A DNA stretch of 64,000 nucleotides from Holdemanella sp. MSK.7.32 (GCF_024460475.1 NZ_JANFYN010000003.1:1-64000), one strand, 5' to 3'. Positions 45,428 to 55,343 are shown, counted from the stretch's first letter. Made by a program: numbers and translations. Notes: generated by a model from the sequence alone, not told the origin.

Positions 45428-47627
45428 GAATTGTACGAACGACTTCATTGACACTTCGTACTTTTTTTAAGTTCGCAATTAAATTTTGTAGATGCGCTGC
45501 ATTCTTTACTGCAACCGTTAGTTTTGTGGTTGCCTCTAAGTTTCCTTCATCCACAGCCGAATCTACATGTTTTAAATAGACATTGCACTGCTGCAAAGTC
45601 GTCACAATATCACTCAATAAGTAGTTACGATCATCACTATGAACCACCAAATTGACTTCATATTGTTTTTCATCTAAGCCCTCTTCCCATTGAACAGGAA
45701 TCAGACGTTTCTTTTCATTCAAGATATTTGGACAATCCGCCCTATGGACCTTCACACCTTGGCCTTTAGAAATATATCCAATAATTGGATCACCCGGAAT
45801 AGGTCGACAACAATTTGCCAAAGATACCGCAATTGTATCAACGCCTGGAACAATAACACCACAATTTGAATGTTTCACTTGGTGAGATGGCTGCTTGTTG
45901 TAGATCTTCATAATTTCCTGATCTTCCAACATATTCGAACGATTCTTCACCAAACGATCCACAATGGACTGCAATGATACACGCTTCTTCGCAATACCTA
46001 CATATAGATCATCCACACTCTTAAATGACAAAGATGTTAAAATCGACTCTAAACGTTTGGTTTCCATTAATTTTGAATCCAGCTTCAAACGCCTAAACTC
46101 ATCTTCAAGCATCGATTGACCTAGCTTAATACTGTCCTTGCGTGACTGCTGCTCTTGTTTTTGTAAGAAAGTACGAATCTTATTTCGTGCATGCCCACTC
46201 TTAACAATTTTGATCCAGTCTGCACTTGGACCTACAGAGTTGTTGTTGGTTAAAATATCAACAACATCTCCCGTTTTTAGTGGCGTATTCAAAGGTACAA
46301 TAGCCCCATTGACTTTAGCACCAACCGTTTTATTACCAACCTCCGTATGGATTCTGTACGCAAAATCGATTGGACAAGAACCTGTAGGTAACGCAATAAC
46401 TTTACCTCTAGGGGTTAAACAATATACATTGGCTTCAAAAATATCTTTTTGAAGTACATTCATATATTCAAGTGGATCTTCACTCTCTTCATCGGTCATC
46501 ATAGAGAAATCTCTAAACCAAGAAAGTTTATCCTCAATCTCTTTTTGTTCATACTCAGGCGCATAATTACGATTTTCTTTATACTTCCAGTGCGCCGCAA
46601 CACCTCGTTCGGCAATCGCATCCATTTCTTCAGTACGAATCTGGATTTCAAAAATATTACCATGTTCTGGCTCTACAATCGTCGTATGCAAAGACTGATA
46701 CATGTTGGCTTTTGGCATCGCAATATAATCTTTAAAACGACCAGGAATCGGTCTATATTTGGCATGGATATAACCTAATATTTCATAACAATGCACCACT
46801 GAATCTGTAATAATACGAATTGCTAATAAGTCTAAAATTTCTTCAAAACGCTTGTTTTTTGTAACCATCTTTTTATAGATGCTGTAGAAATGTTTAGAAC
46901 GGCCAAAAATACGATATTGAATATTATACTCTTGTAAAATCGATTCAATATCCGAAATCATTTCTTGAACTTGACCATTACGATCACTTTCACGTTGTTT
47001 TACCAAACCTTTAATTTCTTCGTACTTCTTATAATCCAGATATTTAAAAGACAAATCTTCCAACTCATTTTTGATTTCACTGATACCTAAACGGTGTGCA
47101 ATCGGTGCATATACACTCAAAGTTTCACGTGCAATCTTCTTTTGTTTTTCCGGACGCATATACTGCAACGTACGCATGTTATGTAGACGGTCCGCTAATT
47201 TGATCAAGATGACACGAATATCTTTGGCCATCGCAATAAACAATTTACGATGATTACTTGCCAAATATTCTTCTTCATCTTTAAACTTGATGGCACCAAT
47301 TTTCGTAACTGCATCCACCAAAGTTGCGATTTCTTCACCAAACAATTCTATAATCGTATCTGTAGTTACGCCTTCACAATCTTCGACTGTATCATGTAAA
47401 AGACCAGCCGCAATCGTTTTAGGGCCACAATGCATTAACGCTAATGTATTCGCCACCTGAATTACGTGAATGACATAAGGCTCTCCACTTTTACGAAACT
47501 GCCCCTTATGGTGTTCATAGGCAAAATCATATGCCTTTTGTATCAACTCAATATTTTCTGGGCGTTTTATATATGTCTGTACATTCTCCATGCACTCTTC
47601 AAAAGTAACTTGCTTTTTCTGACTCAT
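45423..47627 (-). CDS. relA: Bifunctional (p)ppGpp synthetase/hydrolase
   Basis: 734 residues from ATG 47627. Stringent-response enzyme. HD hydrolase domain with GLLHDTVEDC (about 75), synthetase domain with GRSKHFYSIYKKM, TGS domain (GKVIALPTGSCPIDFAYRIH), helical/CC region and C-terminal ACT domain (NLVVHSDDRNYLLSDIVTTL). HD residues look intact, so it is predicted to both make and degrade the alarmone. Last gene of recJ-apt-relA. Confidence 0.96.
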   Translation of the reverse strand: MSQKKQVTFEECMENVQTYIKRPENIELIQKAYDFAYEHHKGQFRKSGEPYVIHVIQVANTLALMHCGPKTIAAGLLHDTVEDCEGVTTDTIIELFGEEIATLVDAVTKIGAIKFKDEEEYLASNHRKLFIAMAKDIRVILIKLADRLHNMRTLQYMRPEKQKKIARETLSVYAPIAHRLGISEIKNELEDLSFKYLDYKKYEEIKGLVKQRESDRNGQVQEMISDIESILQEYNIQYRIFGRSKHFYSIYKKMVTKNKRFEEILDLLAIRIITDSVVHCYEILGYIHAKYRPIPGRFKDYIAMPKANMYQSLHTTIVEPEHGNIFEIQIRTEEMDAIAERGVAAHWKYKENRNYAPEYEQKEIEDKLSWFRDFSMMTDEESEDPLEYMNVLQKDIFEANVYCLTPRGKVIALPTGSCPIDFAYRIHTEVGNKTVGAKVNGAIVPLNTPLKTGDVVDILTNNNSVGPSADWIKIVKSGHARNKIRTFLQKQEQQSRKDSIKLGQSMLEDEFRRLKLDSKLMETKRLESILTSLSFKSVDDLYVGIAKKRVSLQSIVDRLVKNRSNMLEDQEIMKIYNKQPSHQVKHSNCGVIVPGVDTIAVSLANCCRPIPGDPIIGYISKGQGVKVHRADCPNILNEKKRLIPVQWEEGLDEKQYEVNLVVHSDDRNYLLSDIVTTLQQCNVYLKHVDSAVDEGNLEATTKLTVAVKNAAHLQNLIANLKKVRSVNEVVRTIQ

Positions 47628-47660
47628 AATCACTGCGCCCCCTTTCCTAAATTAAATTCT

Positions 47661-48182
47661 TTATTCTCCCTCAAAATGTGTTAAAGAACACACTGGGATA
47701 TCTTTAAATTTTTCTCTTCCTTTTAAATCATCCAATTCAATCACAAAAGCTACACCGACAACGCTTGCCTGCATACGCTCAACCATTTTAATAATGGCTT
47801 CTACAGTACCTCCTGTAGCCAATAAATCATCGATAATCACAACTTTTTGCCCAGGTAAAATGGCATCCGCATGGACACAAAGCTCATCTTGACCATATTC
47901 TAGATCGTACGTTTCATTCACTGTTTCTCTAGGAAGTTTTCCTGGCTTTCTAACGGGTACAAAACCAACATTATTCTCTAAAGCTACTGGAACACCAAAT
48001 AAGAAACCACGTGCTTCTGGGCCAATCACAACATCGGCACCAATACTTTTCACAAAGTCATTGAATTGATCTACACAATAACGCATCGCATTCGCGTTTT
48101 GTAGAATAGGTGTTACATCTCTAAAAACGATTCCTTCCTTAGGAAATCCTGGAATACTCTCAATATAATCTTTTAAATCCAT
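47661..48182 (-). CDS. apt: Adenine phosphoribosyltransferase
   Basis: 173 residues from ATG 48182 (AGAGG upstream; the frame extends to 48236 without support). PRPP motif VVIIDDLLATGGTVEA, substrate region IGPEARGFLFGVPVAL, start MDLKDYIESIPGFPKEG. Salvages adenine to AMP. Between recJ and relA as in Bacillus. Confidence 0.97.
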   Translation of the reverse strand: MDLKDYIESIPGFPKEGIVFRDVTPILQNANAMRYCVDQFNDFVKSIGADVVIGPEARGFLFGVPVALENNVGFVPVRKPGKLPRETVNETYDLEYGQDELCVHADAILPGQKVVIIDDLLATGGTVEAIIKMVERMQASVVGVAFVIELDDLKGREKFKDIPVCSLTHFEGE

Positions 48183-48213
48183 ACTAAACCTCTTTCTAAT
48201 TGATTCCATTTTA

Positions 48214-49767
48214 CTACGCATATACAATCTCATCAATCACAAAATTTACCTGTTTACGACCCTGATACTGATTGATTTGAACAGTTCCAATAAATGAATA
48301 AATCGCATTTACACTTTTTTTATACTCCGCTTCACTCTGGTTAAAACGCATACACTGCAAGCCAGATTCTAAAGTATACTTGCGATGTTTATGATTTTGA
48401 AAATCATATAAACTTTTAATTTTTGGCTGAACGATTTCAAAACTAGGAAACACAAAACCAGGGCCAAACGGTCTAAGTATATCTAAAGATTGAATGGTTT
48501 CCAAGCTTAATTCTTCATCATCTATGACTAATGTATTTTTCTTTTTTACACTATACGTATATTCCTTGATACGTGTATGAATAAATTTTTCAAACAAATC
48601 AAATTCATTTAGATTCAAAGAAAAACCAGCTGCATTTTCATGTCCGCCAAACGTCACAAAATGTGGATATTCACCTAAAAAATCCATACAGTTAAAGCCC
48701 TCTGGACTTCGCATACTTGCCTTATACCCCTGCTCATTTTTTGCCAAGACAATACAAGGCTTATTAAAGCTAGCACAAATCGATCCTGCAACTAAACCAA
48801 TGATTCCCTCATGAAAGCTTGCATCTTCAATCATAAAGATATCTTCATTGCCTTTGCACTTCATCAAAGCTGTTTTTTGCATCTGATCCGATAATTGTTT
48901 ACGAATCGTATTGATCTGTGTAATCTGCTGACCCAATGTAAAAATACTCTCATCGTCCTGTGCTAAAAAATAACGAACGACATTGTTCGCATTCGCAAGA
49001 TTACTTAATCTTCCAATCGCATTTAATTTTGGGACCACCTGAAAACCAATACTCGTTTCATTTAACTCACGATCGGTAGCTAATGAAAATATATGTTTTT
49101 CATGCGTTTGATTCATCAAACGTAAAGCATTTTGAATTAAAGCACGCGTCTGCCCTTTCACAATCATCATATCTGAAATACTCGCAAGGCCTGCTAGCTG
49201 TAAAAGATAGTCATTGTCAACGCCTAATACACGCATACATTCATAGGCAACGCCAGCTCCACATAATGTTTCAAAACAAGATTCCATCAATGTTGGATGC
49301 ACTACAATATCGCAATTCACCTCTTCATCCATTGTATGATGGTCCGTTACGATTACATCCATACCCAATTCTTTAGCCAATGCTAAAGCTTGCGTACTCT
49401 TAATTCCATTATCTACTGTGATAATCAAGGAATAACCTTTTTTGTGTGCGAGTGTAACTGTCGCCTCACTTAATCCATACCCCTCTTTGATACGGTCTGG
49501 AATATAGAAACCACACTCAAGACCTAGTTGTCTTAATCCTGAAACCATAATGGTTGTTGCGCTGATACCATCACAATCATAGTCACCGGCAACGATTACT
49601 TTTTCACAATTCGAAACAGCTTGTGCTATACGCTTTTTAAACCTTTCCATACATGCAGATTCAGAAATTGAATTTAAAGGCTGACTCGTTGTCCAATATT
49701 CCCATTTTGATGTATCGGGCTCTAAAAATTCTAATACTTTTTTTGTTAATTCTGTCATTTGTTCCAT
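48214..49767 (-). CDS. recJ: Single-stranded-DNA exonuclease RecJ
   Basis: 517 residues from ATG 49767. DHH motifs: AGDYDCDGISAT, ITVDNG, VTDHHTMDE, DHHA1 end FGGHENAAGFSL. 5'-3' exonuclease in recombination and mismatch repair. It lacks the long C-terminal extension of the Bacillus protein (about 780 residues), so it is a compact form. The oligonucleotide-binding end (IGTVQINQYQGRKQVNFVI) is present. Confidence 0.94.
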   Translation of the reverse strand: MEQMTELTKKVLEFLEPDTSKWEYWTTSQPLNSISESACMERFKKRIAQAVSNCEKVIVAGDYDCDGISATTIMVSGLRQLGLECGFYIPDRIKEGYGLSEATVTLAHKKGYSLIITVDNGIKSTQALALAKELGMDVIVTDHHTMDEEVNCDIVVHPTLMESCFETLCGAGVAYECMRVLGVDNDYLLQLAGLASISDMMIVKGQTRALIQNALRLMNQTHEKHIFSLATDRELNETSIGFQVVPKLNAIGRLSNLANANNVVRYFLAQDDESIFTLGQQITQINTIRKQLSDQMQKTALMKCKGNEDIFMIEDASFHEGIIGLVAGSICASFNKPCIVLAKNEQGYKASMRSPEGFNCMDFLGEYPHFVTFGGHENAAGFSLNLNEFDLFEKFIHTRIKEYTYSVKKKNTLVIDDEELSLETIQSLDILRPFGPGFVFPSFEIVQPKIKSLYDFQNHKHRKYTLESGLQCMRFNQSEAEYKKSVNAIYSFIGTVQINQYQGRKQVNFVIDEIVYA

Positions 49768-49793
49768 GCTAATTATTATACCATATATTAAAA

Positions 49794-49820
49794 TGTTCAC
49801 AGACTATTAATCTGTGAACA
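49794..49820 (-). terminator. ruvB terminator
   Basis: Perfect 10-bp stem TGTTCACAGA / TCTGTGAACA with a 7-base loop, then TTTTAATAT on the minus strand. Confidence 0.82.
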
Positions 49821-50817
49821 ATTCTTTCTGATAAGGAATTTGAAGATGCTCATACGCTTTAGGCGTTACAATTCTTCCTCTTGGCGTACGATTGATAAAA
49901 CCAATCTGTAATAAATAAGGCTCATATACATCTTCGAGTGTCATCGGCTCTTCTCCAATACTTGATGCGATTGCTTCAAGCCCGACGGGACCTCCTTTAA
50001 ATCTTTCAATAATACCCTTTAAGTATTTGTGATCAACCGCATCCAAACCTAAATGATCTACACGAAGTCGATCTAGAGCTGTTTTGGCAATTTCACTTGA
50101 AACCACACCCTCATTATAGACTTGTGCAAAATCACGCACACGTCTAAACAAACGGTTTGCGATACGTGGAGTACCACGTGAGCGTAAAGCTATTTCTGTG
50201 ACAGCATTTTTATCAATTTCCGTATTCATAACACAACTTGTACGATAAACAATTTTTTCTAAGTCTGATAAATTATAGTACTCCAATTGGGAAATGATCC
50301 CAAAACGATCACGTAAAGGAGCACTTAAATCTCCGGCACGAGTTGTGGCACCAACAAGTGTAAAAGGTGGTAAATTAATACGAATATTGTGTACCGTAGC
50401 TGAATCTTTACCTACCACAATATCTAGACAATAATCTTCCATAGCCGGATACAACACTTCTTCTACTTGTTTTGGCAAGCGGTGGATCTCATCAATAAAT
50501 AAGACATCTCCTGGTTCAAGCGTCGTAAGAATCGCAGCTAGATCTCCACTTTTTTCAATCGAAGGACCACTGGCTGTTTTAAGATTTCCATGCATCTCAT
50601 TAGCAAGAATATATGCCAATGTTGTTTTTCCAAGTCCAGGAGGGCCGTAGAATAAAACATGATCCAAAGCTTCATTTCTAGATCTCGCCGCATGAATAAA
50701 CACATTTAGATTTTCTTTTAATTCCGATTGCCCAATATATTCATTTAAACTTTGCGGACGCAATGTCTTTTCAAAGTTATCGCACTCTTGTAAATTTCCA
50801 TCTACTTCTCTAGGCAT
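49807..50817 (-). CDS. ruvB: Holliday junction helicase RuvB
   Basis: 336 residues. Start region LRPQSLNEYIGQSELKENL, Walker A YGPPGLGKTTLAYIL, Walker B LFIDEIHRL, sensor GATTRAGDLSAPLRDRFG, and a C-terminal winged helix (PRGRIVTPKAYEHL). Motor of branch migration with RuvA, coded just upstream. Confidence 0.98.
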   Translation of the reverse strand: MPREVDGNLQECDNFEKTLRPQSLNEYIGQSELKENLNVFIHAARSRNEALDHVLFYGPPGLGKTTLAYILANEMHGNLKTASGPSIEKSGDLAAILTTLEPGDVLFIDEIHRLPKQVEEVLYPAMEDYCLDIVVGKDSATVHNIRINLPPFTLVGATTRAGDLSAPLRDRFGIISQLEYYNLSDLEKIVYRTSCVMNTEIDKNAVTEIALRSRGTPRIANRLFRRVRDFAQVYNEGVVSSEIAKTALDRLRVDHLGLDAVDHKYLKGIIERFKGGPVGLEAIASSIGEEPMTLEDVYEPYLLQIGFINRTPRGRIVTPKAYEHLQIPYQKELFTD

Positions 50818-50822
50818 TTATC

Positions 50823-51401
50823 TTATACTCCATTTCTTTTTGCGAGTAAGATCAACGCTTGTCTTAGCATTTCATCTTCTCCTAATTCTGTATTTTCTAA
50901 TTCCTTTTTAATTTTCGTTAATTGATTTGTCTTATATCCAAGTGATAAAAGCGCATCCTGAACTTGGCCCCACACTGGATTTGATGTAGCACCATCACTG
51001 GTTTCCAAAGATACAAACTTACCTTTTAGATCTAGAACAATTTGTCCTGCCGTTTTTGCACCAATACCAGGTAAAGACTTAAGTTTTTTGATATCATCAT
51101 TTTCAATGGCTTCAATCATTTCTTTTCCCGAACATACCGACAACATAGTCTGTGCTGTTTTAGGACCAATGCCTTTCACATTGATCAAACGCATAAACAC
51201 TTCATAGTCTTCTTCTTTTAAAAAGCCAAACAACAAGATCGCATCCTCACGTACATGTTGATACGTATAAAGAAACAATTCATCTCCCATTTTTTGACTT
51301 AAAGCATTTGCCAGATAGACTTCGTAGCCTACGCCATGCACATCCAACACAACACGATCACTTCGAATAATTCTTACAACGCCATTCACAAACGCAATCA
51401 T
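50823..51401 (-). CDS. ruvA: Holliday junction protein RuvA
   Basis: 192 residues from ATG 51401 (GAGGTG upstream). OB fold (MIAFVNGVVRII), helix-hairpin-helix pairs (INVKGIGPKTAQTML and LKSLPGIGAKTAGQIVLDLK), and a C-terminal RuvB-binding domain. Junction recognition subunit. It begins one base after the exoA stop, so the order exoA-ruvA-ruvB is one transcript. Confidence 0.97.
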   Translation of the reverse strand: MIAFVNGVVRIIRSDRVVLDVHGVGYEVYLANALSQKMGDELFLYTYQHVREDAILLFGFLKEEDYEVFMRLINVKGIGPKTAQTMLSVCSGKEMIEAIENDDIKKLKSLPGIGAKTAGQIVLDLKGKFVSLETSDGATSNPVWGQVQDALLSLGYKTNQLTKIKKELENTELGEDEMLRQALILLAKRNGV

Positions 51402-51402
51402 A

Positions 51403-52152
51403 TTACACCTCAACATCTAATTCTACAGGACAGTGATCGGAACCATATACATCCGTCAAAATCTTGGCATCCACAATTTTATCTTTTAATTCAGGTGATA
51501 CTAACCAATAATCAATTCTCCATCCCGCATTCTTTTCGCGAGCCTTAAAGCGATAACTCCACCAAGAATATTCTACTTTTTCAGGATACAAAGTACGGTA
51601 TGTATCTACAAAATGAGACAATAAATACTTCTTAAAGCTATCTCTTTCTTCATCTGTAAAACCTGCATTTTTATGATTTGTCTTTGGATTTTTAATATCG
51701 ATCTCTTCATTGGCCACATTAAAATCGCCACAAACCATAACTGGTTTATCTAATGATTTTAAATAGGCACTAAACGCTTTATCCCATTCCATACGATAAT
51801 CTAAACGTTTTAGACCATCTCCTGAGTTTGGTGTATAAACAGTCACAACATAATATGCAGGATATTCAAGCGTAATCACTCTTCCTTCTGTATCATGTTC
51901 TTCCATATCCATTCCATAACGAACCGACACTGGTTCTTCTTTACAGAAAATCATTGTTCCACTATAGCCTTTTCTTTGTGCGCTATTTATATATTGATAC
52001 GGATAAAATTCACAATCCACTTCAATTTGATCGGGTTGTGCCTTCGTTTCTTGAATACAGAAAATATCTGCGTCCAAAGCATAAAGAATTTCCACAAAAT
52101 CCTTCTTTAATACGGCACGAATCCCGTTTACGTTCCACGAAATACATTTCAT
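51403..52152 (-). CDS. exoA: Exodeoxyribonuclease III (AP endonuclease)
   Basis: 249 residues from ATG 52152 (GAGGTG upstream; earlier starts overlap the obg terminator). Family motifs: MKCISWNVNGIRAV, FCIQETKAQ, GYSGTMIFCK, VCGDFNVANEEID, WRIDYWLVS, DVYGSDHCPVELDV. Base-excision-repair nuclease. Leads exoA-ruvA-ruvB. Confidence 0.96.
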   Translation of the reverse strand: MKCISWNVNGIRAVLKKDFVEILYALDADIFCIQETKAQPDQIEVDCEFYPYQYINSAQRKGYSGTMIFCKEEPVSVRYGMDMEEHDTEGRVITLEYPAYYVVTVYTPNSGDGLKRLDYRMEWDKAFSAYLKSLDKPVMVCGDFNVANEEIDIKNPKTNHKNAGFTDEERDSFKKYLLSHFVDTYRTLYPEKVEYSWWSYRFKAREKNAGWRIDYWLVSPELKDKIVDAKILTDVYGSDHCPVELDVEV

Positions 52153-52191
52153 AAAAAAACACCTCAGAAGCATTATACCACACCAAAAGAA

Positions 52192-52214
52192 AAGGCTACA
52201 CAATGTGTAACCTT
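52192..52214 (-). terminator. obg terminator
   Basis: Minus-strand AAGGTTACAC / GTGTAGCCTT (one G-T pair), ATT loop, then TTCTTTT. Confidence 0.8.
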
Positions 52215-53493
52215 AGTTTTCAATAAATTCAAATTCAAAGCCTAATAAACGTACTGTATCTCCATCTTGACATCCAGCTTCTCTTAAGGCTGTATCAATT
52301 CCAAGATAACGCATCTTATTGGCAAATAAATAGAAGTCTTCTTCTGTATTCAACTTATTGATGTCAAATACACGCTCAAGTTTAGGACCTGAAACATTCC
52401 ATACGCCATCCTCTTCTTTTTCAATAATGATGTCTTTCTTCTTCTCTTCAAATGTATACATAACACCTGTCTCACCTGTATCTTCCGTAATTGGGAATGC
52501 TGGTGTTGTCGCAAGAAGATCGGCTGCTTTTCTTAGTACCGGGTCTAAGCCTTCATGAATAATCGTTGTTGTTTCATATACTGGAATATCAGGATACTTT
52601 TCTTTAAAACGACGAACATTTTCTTCGGCATTTTCCATATCCATTTTATTTGCGACAACGATTTGTGGTCTTTCCAACAAACGAATTTGATAAGACTTCA
52701 ACTCATTATTAATGACTTCATAATCATTTAATGGATCTCTTCCATCTTCTGCACCCATATCAATAACGTGAATAATAACACAACATCTTTCAATGTGACG
52801 CAAGAACTGGTGACCTAAACCTTTACCATCACTTGCTCCTTCAATAAGTCCTGGTAAATCGGCTAGTACAAAGCTTCTTCCATCTCCGGTTTGTACAACC
52901 CCAACATTTGGTGTGATTGTCGTAAATGGATAATCTCCAATTTCTGGACGCGCTTTACTAACAGCATCTAGGAATGTAGATTTTCCTACACTAGGGAATC
53001 CTACCAATCCAACATCGGCAAGTACTCTAAGTTCTACAATACAATCAAATTCTTCACCCAATATACCTTGTTCTGCATATTTTGGTGCTGTATTATGACT
53101 TGATCTAAAATGCCAGTTACCACGACCTCCACGACCACCATGTGCTACAACTTGGCGTTGGTGTGGTTTTGTCAAGTCAGCAAGTACTTGATTATTATCA
53201 CTTCTCTTTACAATCGTTCCTAATGGAACTTTTACTACTTTATGTTCTCCATTGGCTCCGTGCATTTTTTTGTTTTTACCTTTTTCACCTGGAGTTGCGA
53301 TAATTTTACGATGATAACGTAAATCTAAAAGTGTTGTCATTCCTGGATCGGCTTCAAAAATGACATCTCCGCCGTTACCTCCATCGCCTCCAAAAGGTCC
53401 ACCATAGGCAACATATTTCTCATGGCGAAAACTTACTAAACCATCTCCACCTTTACCTGCTTTTATATGAACTTTGACCTGATCTACAAACAT
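52213..53493 (-). CDS. obg: GTPase Obg/CgtA
   Basis: 426 residues. Glycine-rich Obg fold (1-157), G domain with G1 GFPSVGKSTFLD, LADLPGLIEGAS and NKMD, and the C-terminal OCT domain of Gram-positive Obg. Essential GTPase of 50S assembly and stress signalling. AGGAGGG precedes ATG. It follows rplU-prp-rpmA but has a terminator between. Confidence 0.97.
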   Translation of the reverse strand: MFVDQVKVHIKAGKGGDGLVSFRHEKYVAYGGPFGGDGGNGGDVIFEADPGMTTLLDLRYHRKIIATPGEKGKNKKMHGANGEHKVVKVPLGTIVKRSDNNQVLADLTKPHQRQVVAHGGRGGRGNWHFRSSHNTAPKYAEQGILGEEFDCIVELRVLADVGLVGFPSVGKSTFLDAVSKARPEIGDYPFTTITPNVGVVQTGDGRSFVLADLPGLIEGASDGKGLGHQFLRHIERCCVIIHVIDMGAEDGRDPLNDYEVINNELKSYQIRLLERPQIVVANKMDMENAEENVRRFKEKYPDIPVYETTTIIHEGLDPVLRKAADLLATTPAFPITEDTGETGVMYTFEEKKKDIIIEKEEDGVWNVSGPKLERVFDINKLNTEEDFYLFANKMRYLGIDTALREAGCQDGDTVRLLGFEFEFIEN

Positions 53494-53515
53494 ATATACC
53501 CTCCTTTCTTTCTCA

Positions 53516-53543
53516 TTAAAAAAGATCCCAGCAACGGGATCTT
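53516..53543 (-). terminator. rpmA terminator
   Basis: Minus-strand AAGATCCC / GGGATCTT stem, 6-base loop, followed by TTTTTTAA. Confidence 0.85.
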
Positions 53544-53557
53544 AAATTTCACACTTG

Positions 53558-53842
53558 TTAAGCTTGTGGATAAACAGAAACTTTCTTTTTATCTTTACCA
53601 AGACGTTCGTATTTAACAACACCGTTAACTAATGCGAACAATGTATCATCAGCACCACGTCCTACGTTAGTTCCTGGATGAATTTTTGTTCCACGTTGAC
53701 GATAAATAATGCTTCCAGCGTGACAAGATTGTCCATCAGCTAATTTAGCTCCTAAACGTTTTGAGTGAGAATCACGACCGTTCTTTGTAGAACCAACTCC
53801 CTTTTTAGAAGCGAATAACTGTAAGTCTAATTTTAATAACAT
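53558..53842 (-). CDS. rpmA: 50S ribosomal protein L27 with cleavable N-terminus
   Basis: 94 residues. The body is standard L27 (KKGVGSTKNGRDSHSKRLG). The start MLLKLDLQLFASKKG is the Firmicute extension that must be removed after the Phe of LQLFA by the Prp protease, whose gene is immediately upstream. AGGAGGT precedes ATG. Confidence 0.97.
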   Translation of the reverse strand: MLLKLDLQLFASKKGVGSTKNGRDSHSKRLGAKLADGQSCHAGSIIYRQRGTKIHPGTNVGRGADDTLFALVNGVVKYERLGKDKKKVSVYPQA

Positions 53843-53845
53843 TTT

Positions 53846-54160
53846 TTACACCTCCTGTACTTGTATGTATTTAGGATAACTCTCTTCAATACTTTGAAAC
53901 TGAACCAATAGCGTATTCAATATGATTTGTAGTTCAGCACATTCCGTATTGTTTATTTCTAATTCAACATCTCCTGCATCTACTTTATAAGAAATGAAAC
54001 TTAAATAGCCAAGCTGTGCGATTGCGTTAATACCACCAATAATAATGGTACTGGCTGCAGAACAGACGATATCTTTTCCATACTGATCATACTCAGCATG
54101 TCCCTGCATAGAGATCAATGAAATCCCATGTTCATCTCTAGCAATTTTAATTTTAATCAT
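53846..54160 (-). CDS. prp: Ribosomal-processing cysteine protease Prp
   Basis: 104 residues. Catalytic His21 and Cys33 are visible in GHAEYDQYGKDIVCSAAS. Cleaves the N-terminal extension of L27. Encoded between rplU and rpmA, the conserved Firmicute order, with 2-3 bases between genes. Confidence 0.95.
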   Translation of the reverse strand: MIKIKIARDEHGISLISMQGHAEYDQYGKDIVCSAASTIIIGGINAIAQLGYLSFISYKVDAGDVELEINNTECAELQIILNTLLVQFQSIEESYPKYIQVQEV

Positions 54161-54162
54161 AA

Positions 54163-54465
54163 TTAAGCTTCGATAGCTTCAATTTTTACACGAGTGTAAG
54201 GTTGACGGTGTCCTTGTTTACGACGTGTTGAAGATTTTTTGGCTTTATATTTCACGATAGTGATTTTCTTTCCTTTGCCTTGTTTTTCAACAACACCAGT
54301 TACCTTTGCACCTTCTACGAATGGTTTACCAAATTTTCCATCAGCGTATAATACTTTGTCAAATGTAACTGTGTCTCCTTCGTTAGCTTCTAATTTTTCA
54401 ACGAAGATAACAGCATCCTTTTCAACACGGATCTGTTTTCCACCAGTTTCGATAATTGCGTACAT
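54163..54465 (-). CDS. rplU: 50S ribosomal protein L21
   Basis: 100 residues: MYAIIETGGKQIRVEKDAVI start and the family end KSSTRRKQGHRQPYTRVKI. TAGGAGGT upstream. First gene of rplU-prp-rpmA, behind a structured leader. Confidence 0.98.
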   Translation of the reverse strand: MYAIIETGGKQIRVEKDAVIFVEKLEANEGDTVTFDKVLYADGKFGKPFVEGAKVTGVVEKQGKGKKITIVKYKAKKSSTRRKQGHRQPYTRVKIEAIEA

Positions 54466-54475
54466 GTGTGCACCT

Positions 54476-54588
54476 CCTATTCATTCTTTTTTCACATTTA
54501 GCTTGATACTCGCCATCAAGGTGTGAAATTTCAACTTAAAACCTTTTCTGGGCGGTTGCAAGTCCATACACGGAGTTTGCAACATTGA
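54476..54588 (-). ncRNA. L21 leader RNA (autoregulatory leader)
   Basis: The 5' untranslated region of rplU contains on the minus strand GTTGCAAACTCCGTG, GACTTGCAACCGCCCAGAAAA and GGTGTGAAATTTCACACC-like pairing elements. Position and the paired GTTGCAA/TTGCAAC arms fit the Firmicute L21 leader. Structure was judged by eye only. Confidence 0.7.
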
Positions 54589-54589
54589 T

Positions 54590-54618
54590 ATTTTAAAGGA
54601 TATAAAGCAATACGTCAA
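54590..54618 (-). promoter_or_regulatory. rplU operon promoter
   Basis: Minus-strand TTGACG, 17-base spacer, TAAAAT, directly before the leader RNA. Confidence 0.75.
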
Positions 54619-54671
54619 GTTAAAATTCTATTTTTTAGCTCTATGTTTTATACTGATAAACTGGAATTCGG

Positions 54672-55283
54672 CTATTTCCTTGCAACAATACTTATCCAAT
54701 GATTTTTTGCATTTGAATACGTTTTGATCTCTGTAAAACCCGCTTCTTTCAAAGTGGCAACAAGTTGTTCAGATGTGTAAATCTTCATACCATTGATCAT
54801 CTTTGTCCATTTTTCATCTGCGGCATTCGTTCCGTCACTCTCGTTACAAATCAGGAATATGCCTTCGCTTTTCAGCACACGATTGACCTCGGAAAAGCAT
54901 TTTACTAATCCTGGCCAAAAGTAAACTGTTTCGAAGGCAGAAACATAATCAAAAGTCGCGTCAGAAAAGGGTATAGCAGATACATCTCCTTGAACTACAT
55001 TACATTTCCCTTGTTTAATGGCGAGGGCGTTCAATTTTTGAGATTCTGCCACACTAACCTCAGAATAATCCATTCCTGTCACGTGGCCATTTCTACATCT
55101 ATCAAGCCAGACCGCAATATTTGCTCCGCCGCCACAGCCGACATCCAGCACTACAGCATCAGACTTCGCGGAGATATTTGAGAATCCCCATTGCGATAAT
55201 TTGGCGTGACCGGTGTTCATCATCTTCGTCATCAATTTTCCGCCGAAGCCTTGTGGCTTACGGGTATTTTCAAAAAATTTCAT
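54672..55283 (-). CDS. Class I SAM-dependent methyltransferase, possibly acquired
   Basis: 203 residues from ATG 55283 (GGAGGAGG upstream). SAM-binding motif VVLDVGCGGGANIAVWL, acidic strand GMDYSEVSVAESQ, GDVSAIPFSDATFDYV, and a C-terminal GFTEIKTYSN. It resembles ubiE-type methyltransferases of small molecules; the substrate is unknown. The coding sequence looks clearly richer in G+C than its neighbours (see 55,081-55,200), which suggests recent transfer. Confidence 0.85.
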   Translation of the reverse strand: MKFFENTRKPQGFGGKLMTKMMNTGHAKLSQWGFSNISAKSDAVVLDVGCGGGANIAVWLDRCRNGHVTGMDYSEVSVAESQKLNALAIKQGKCNVVQGDVSAIPFSDATFDYVSAFETVYFWPGLVKCFSEVNRVLKSEGIFLICNESDGTNAADEKWTKMINGMKIYTSEQLVATLKEAGFTEIKTYSNAKNHWISIVARK

Positions 55284-55343
55284 TACAGAATTCCTCCTCC
55301 ACAAATACCGATTTCCTTACTTCTACAAACTGAAAGTTGTTTA

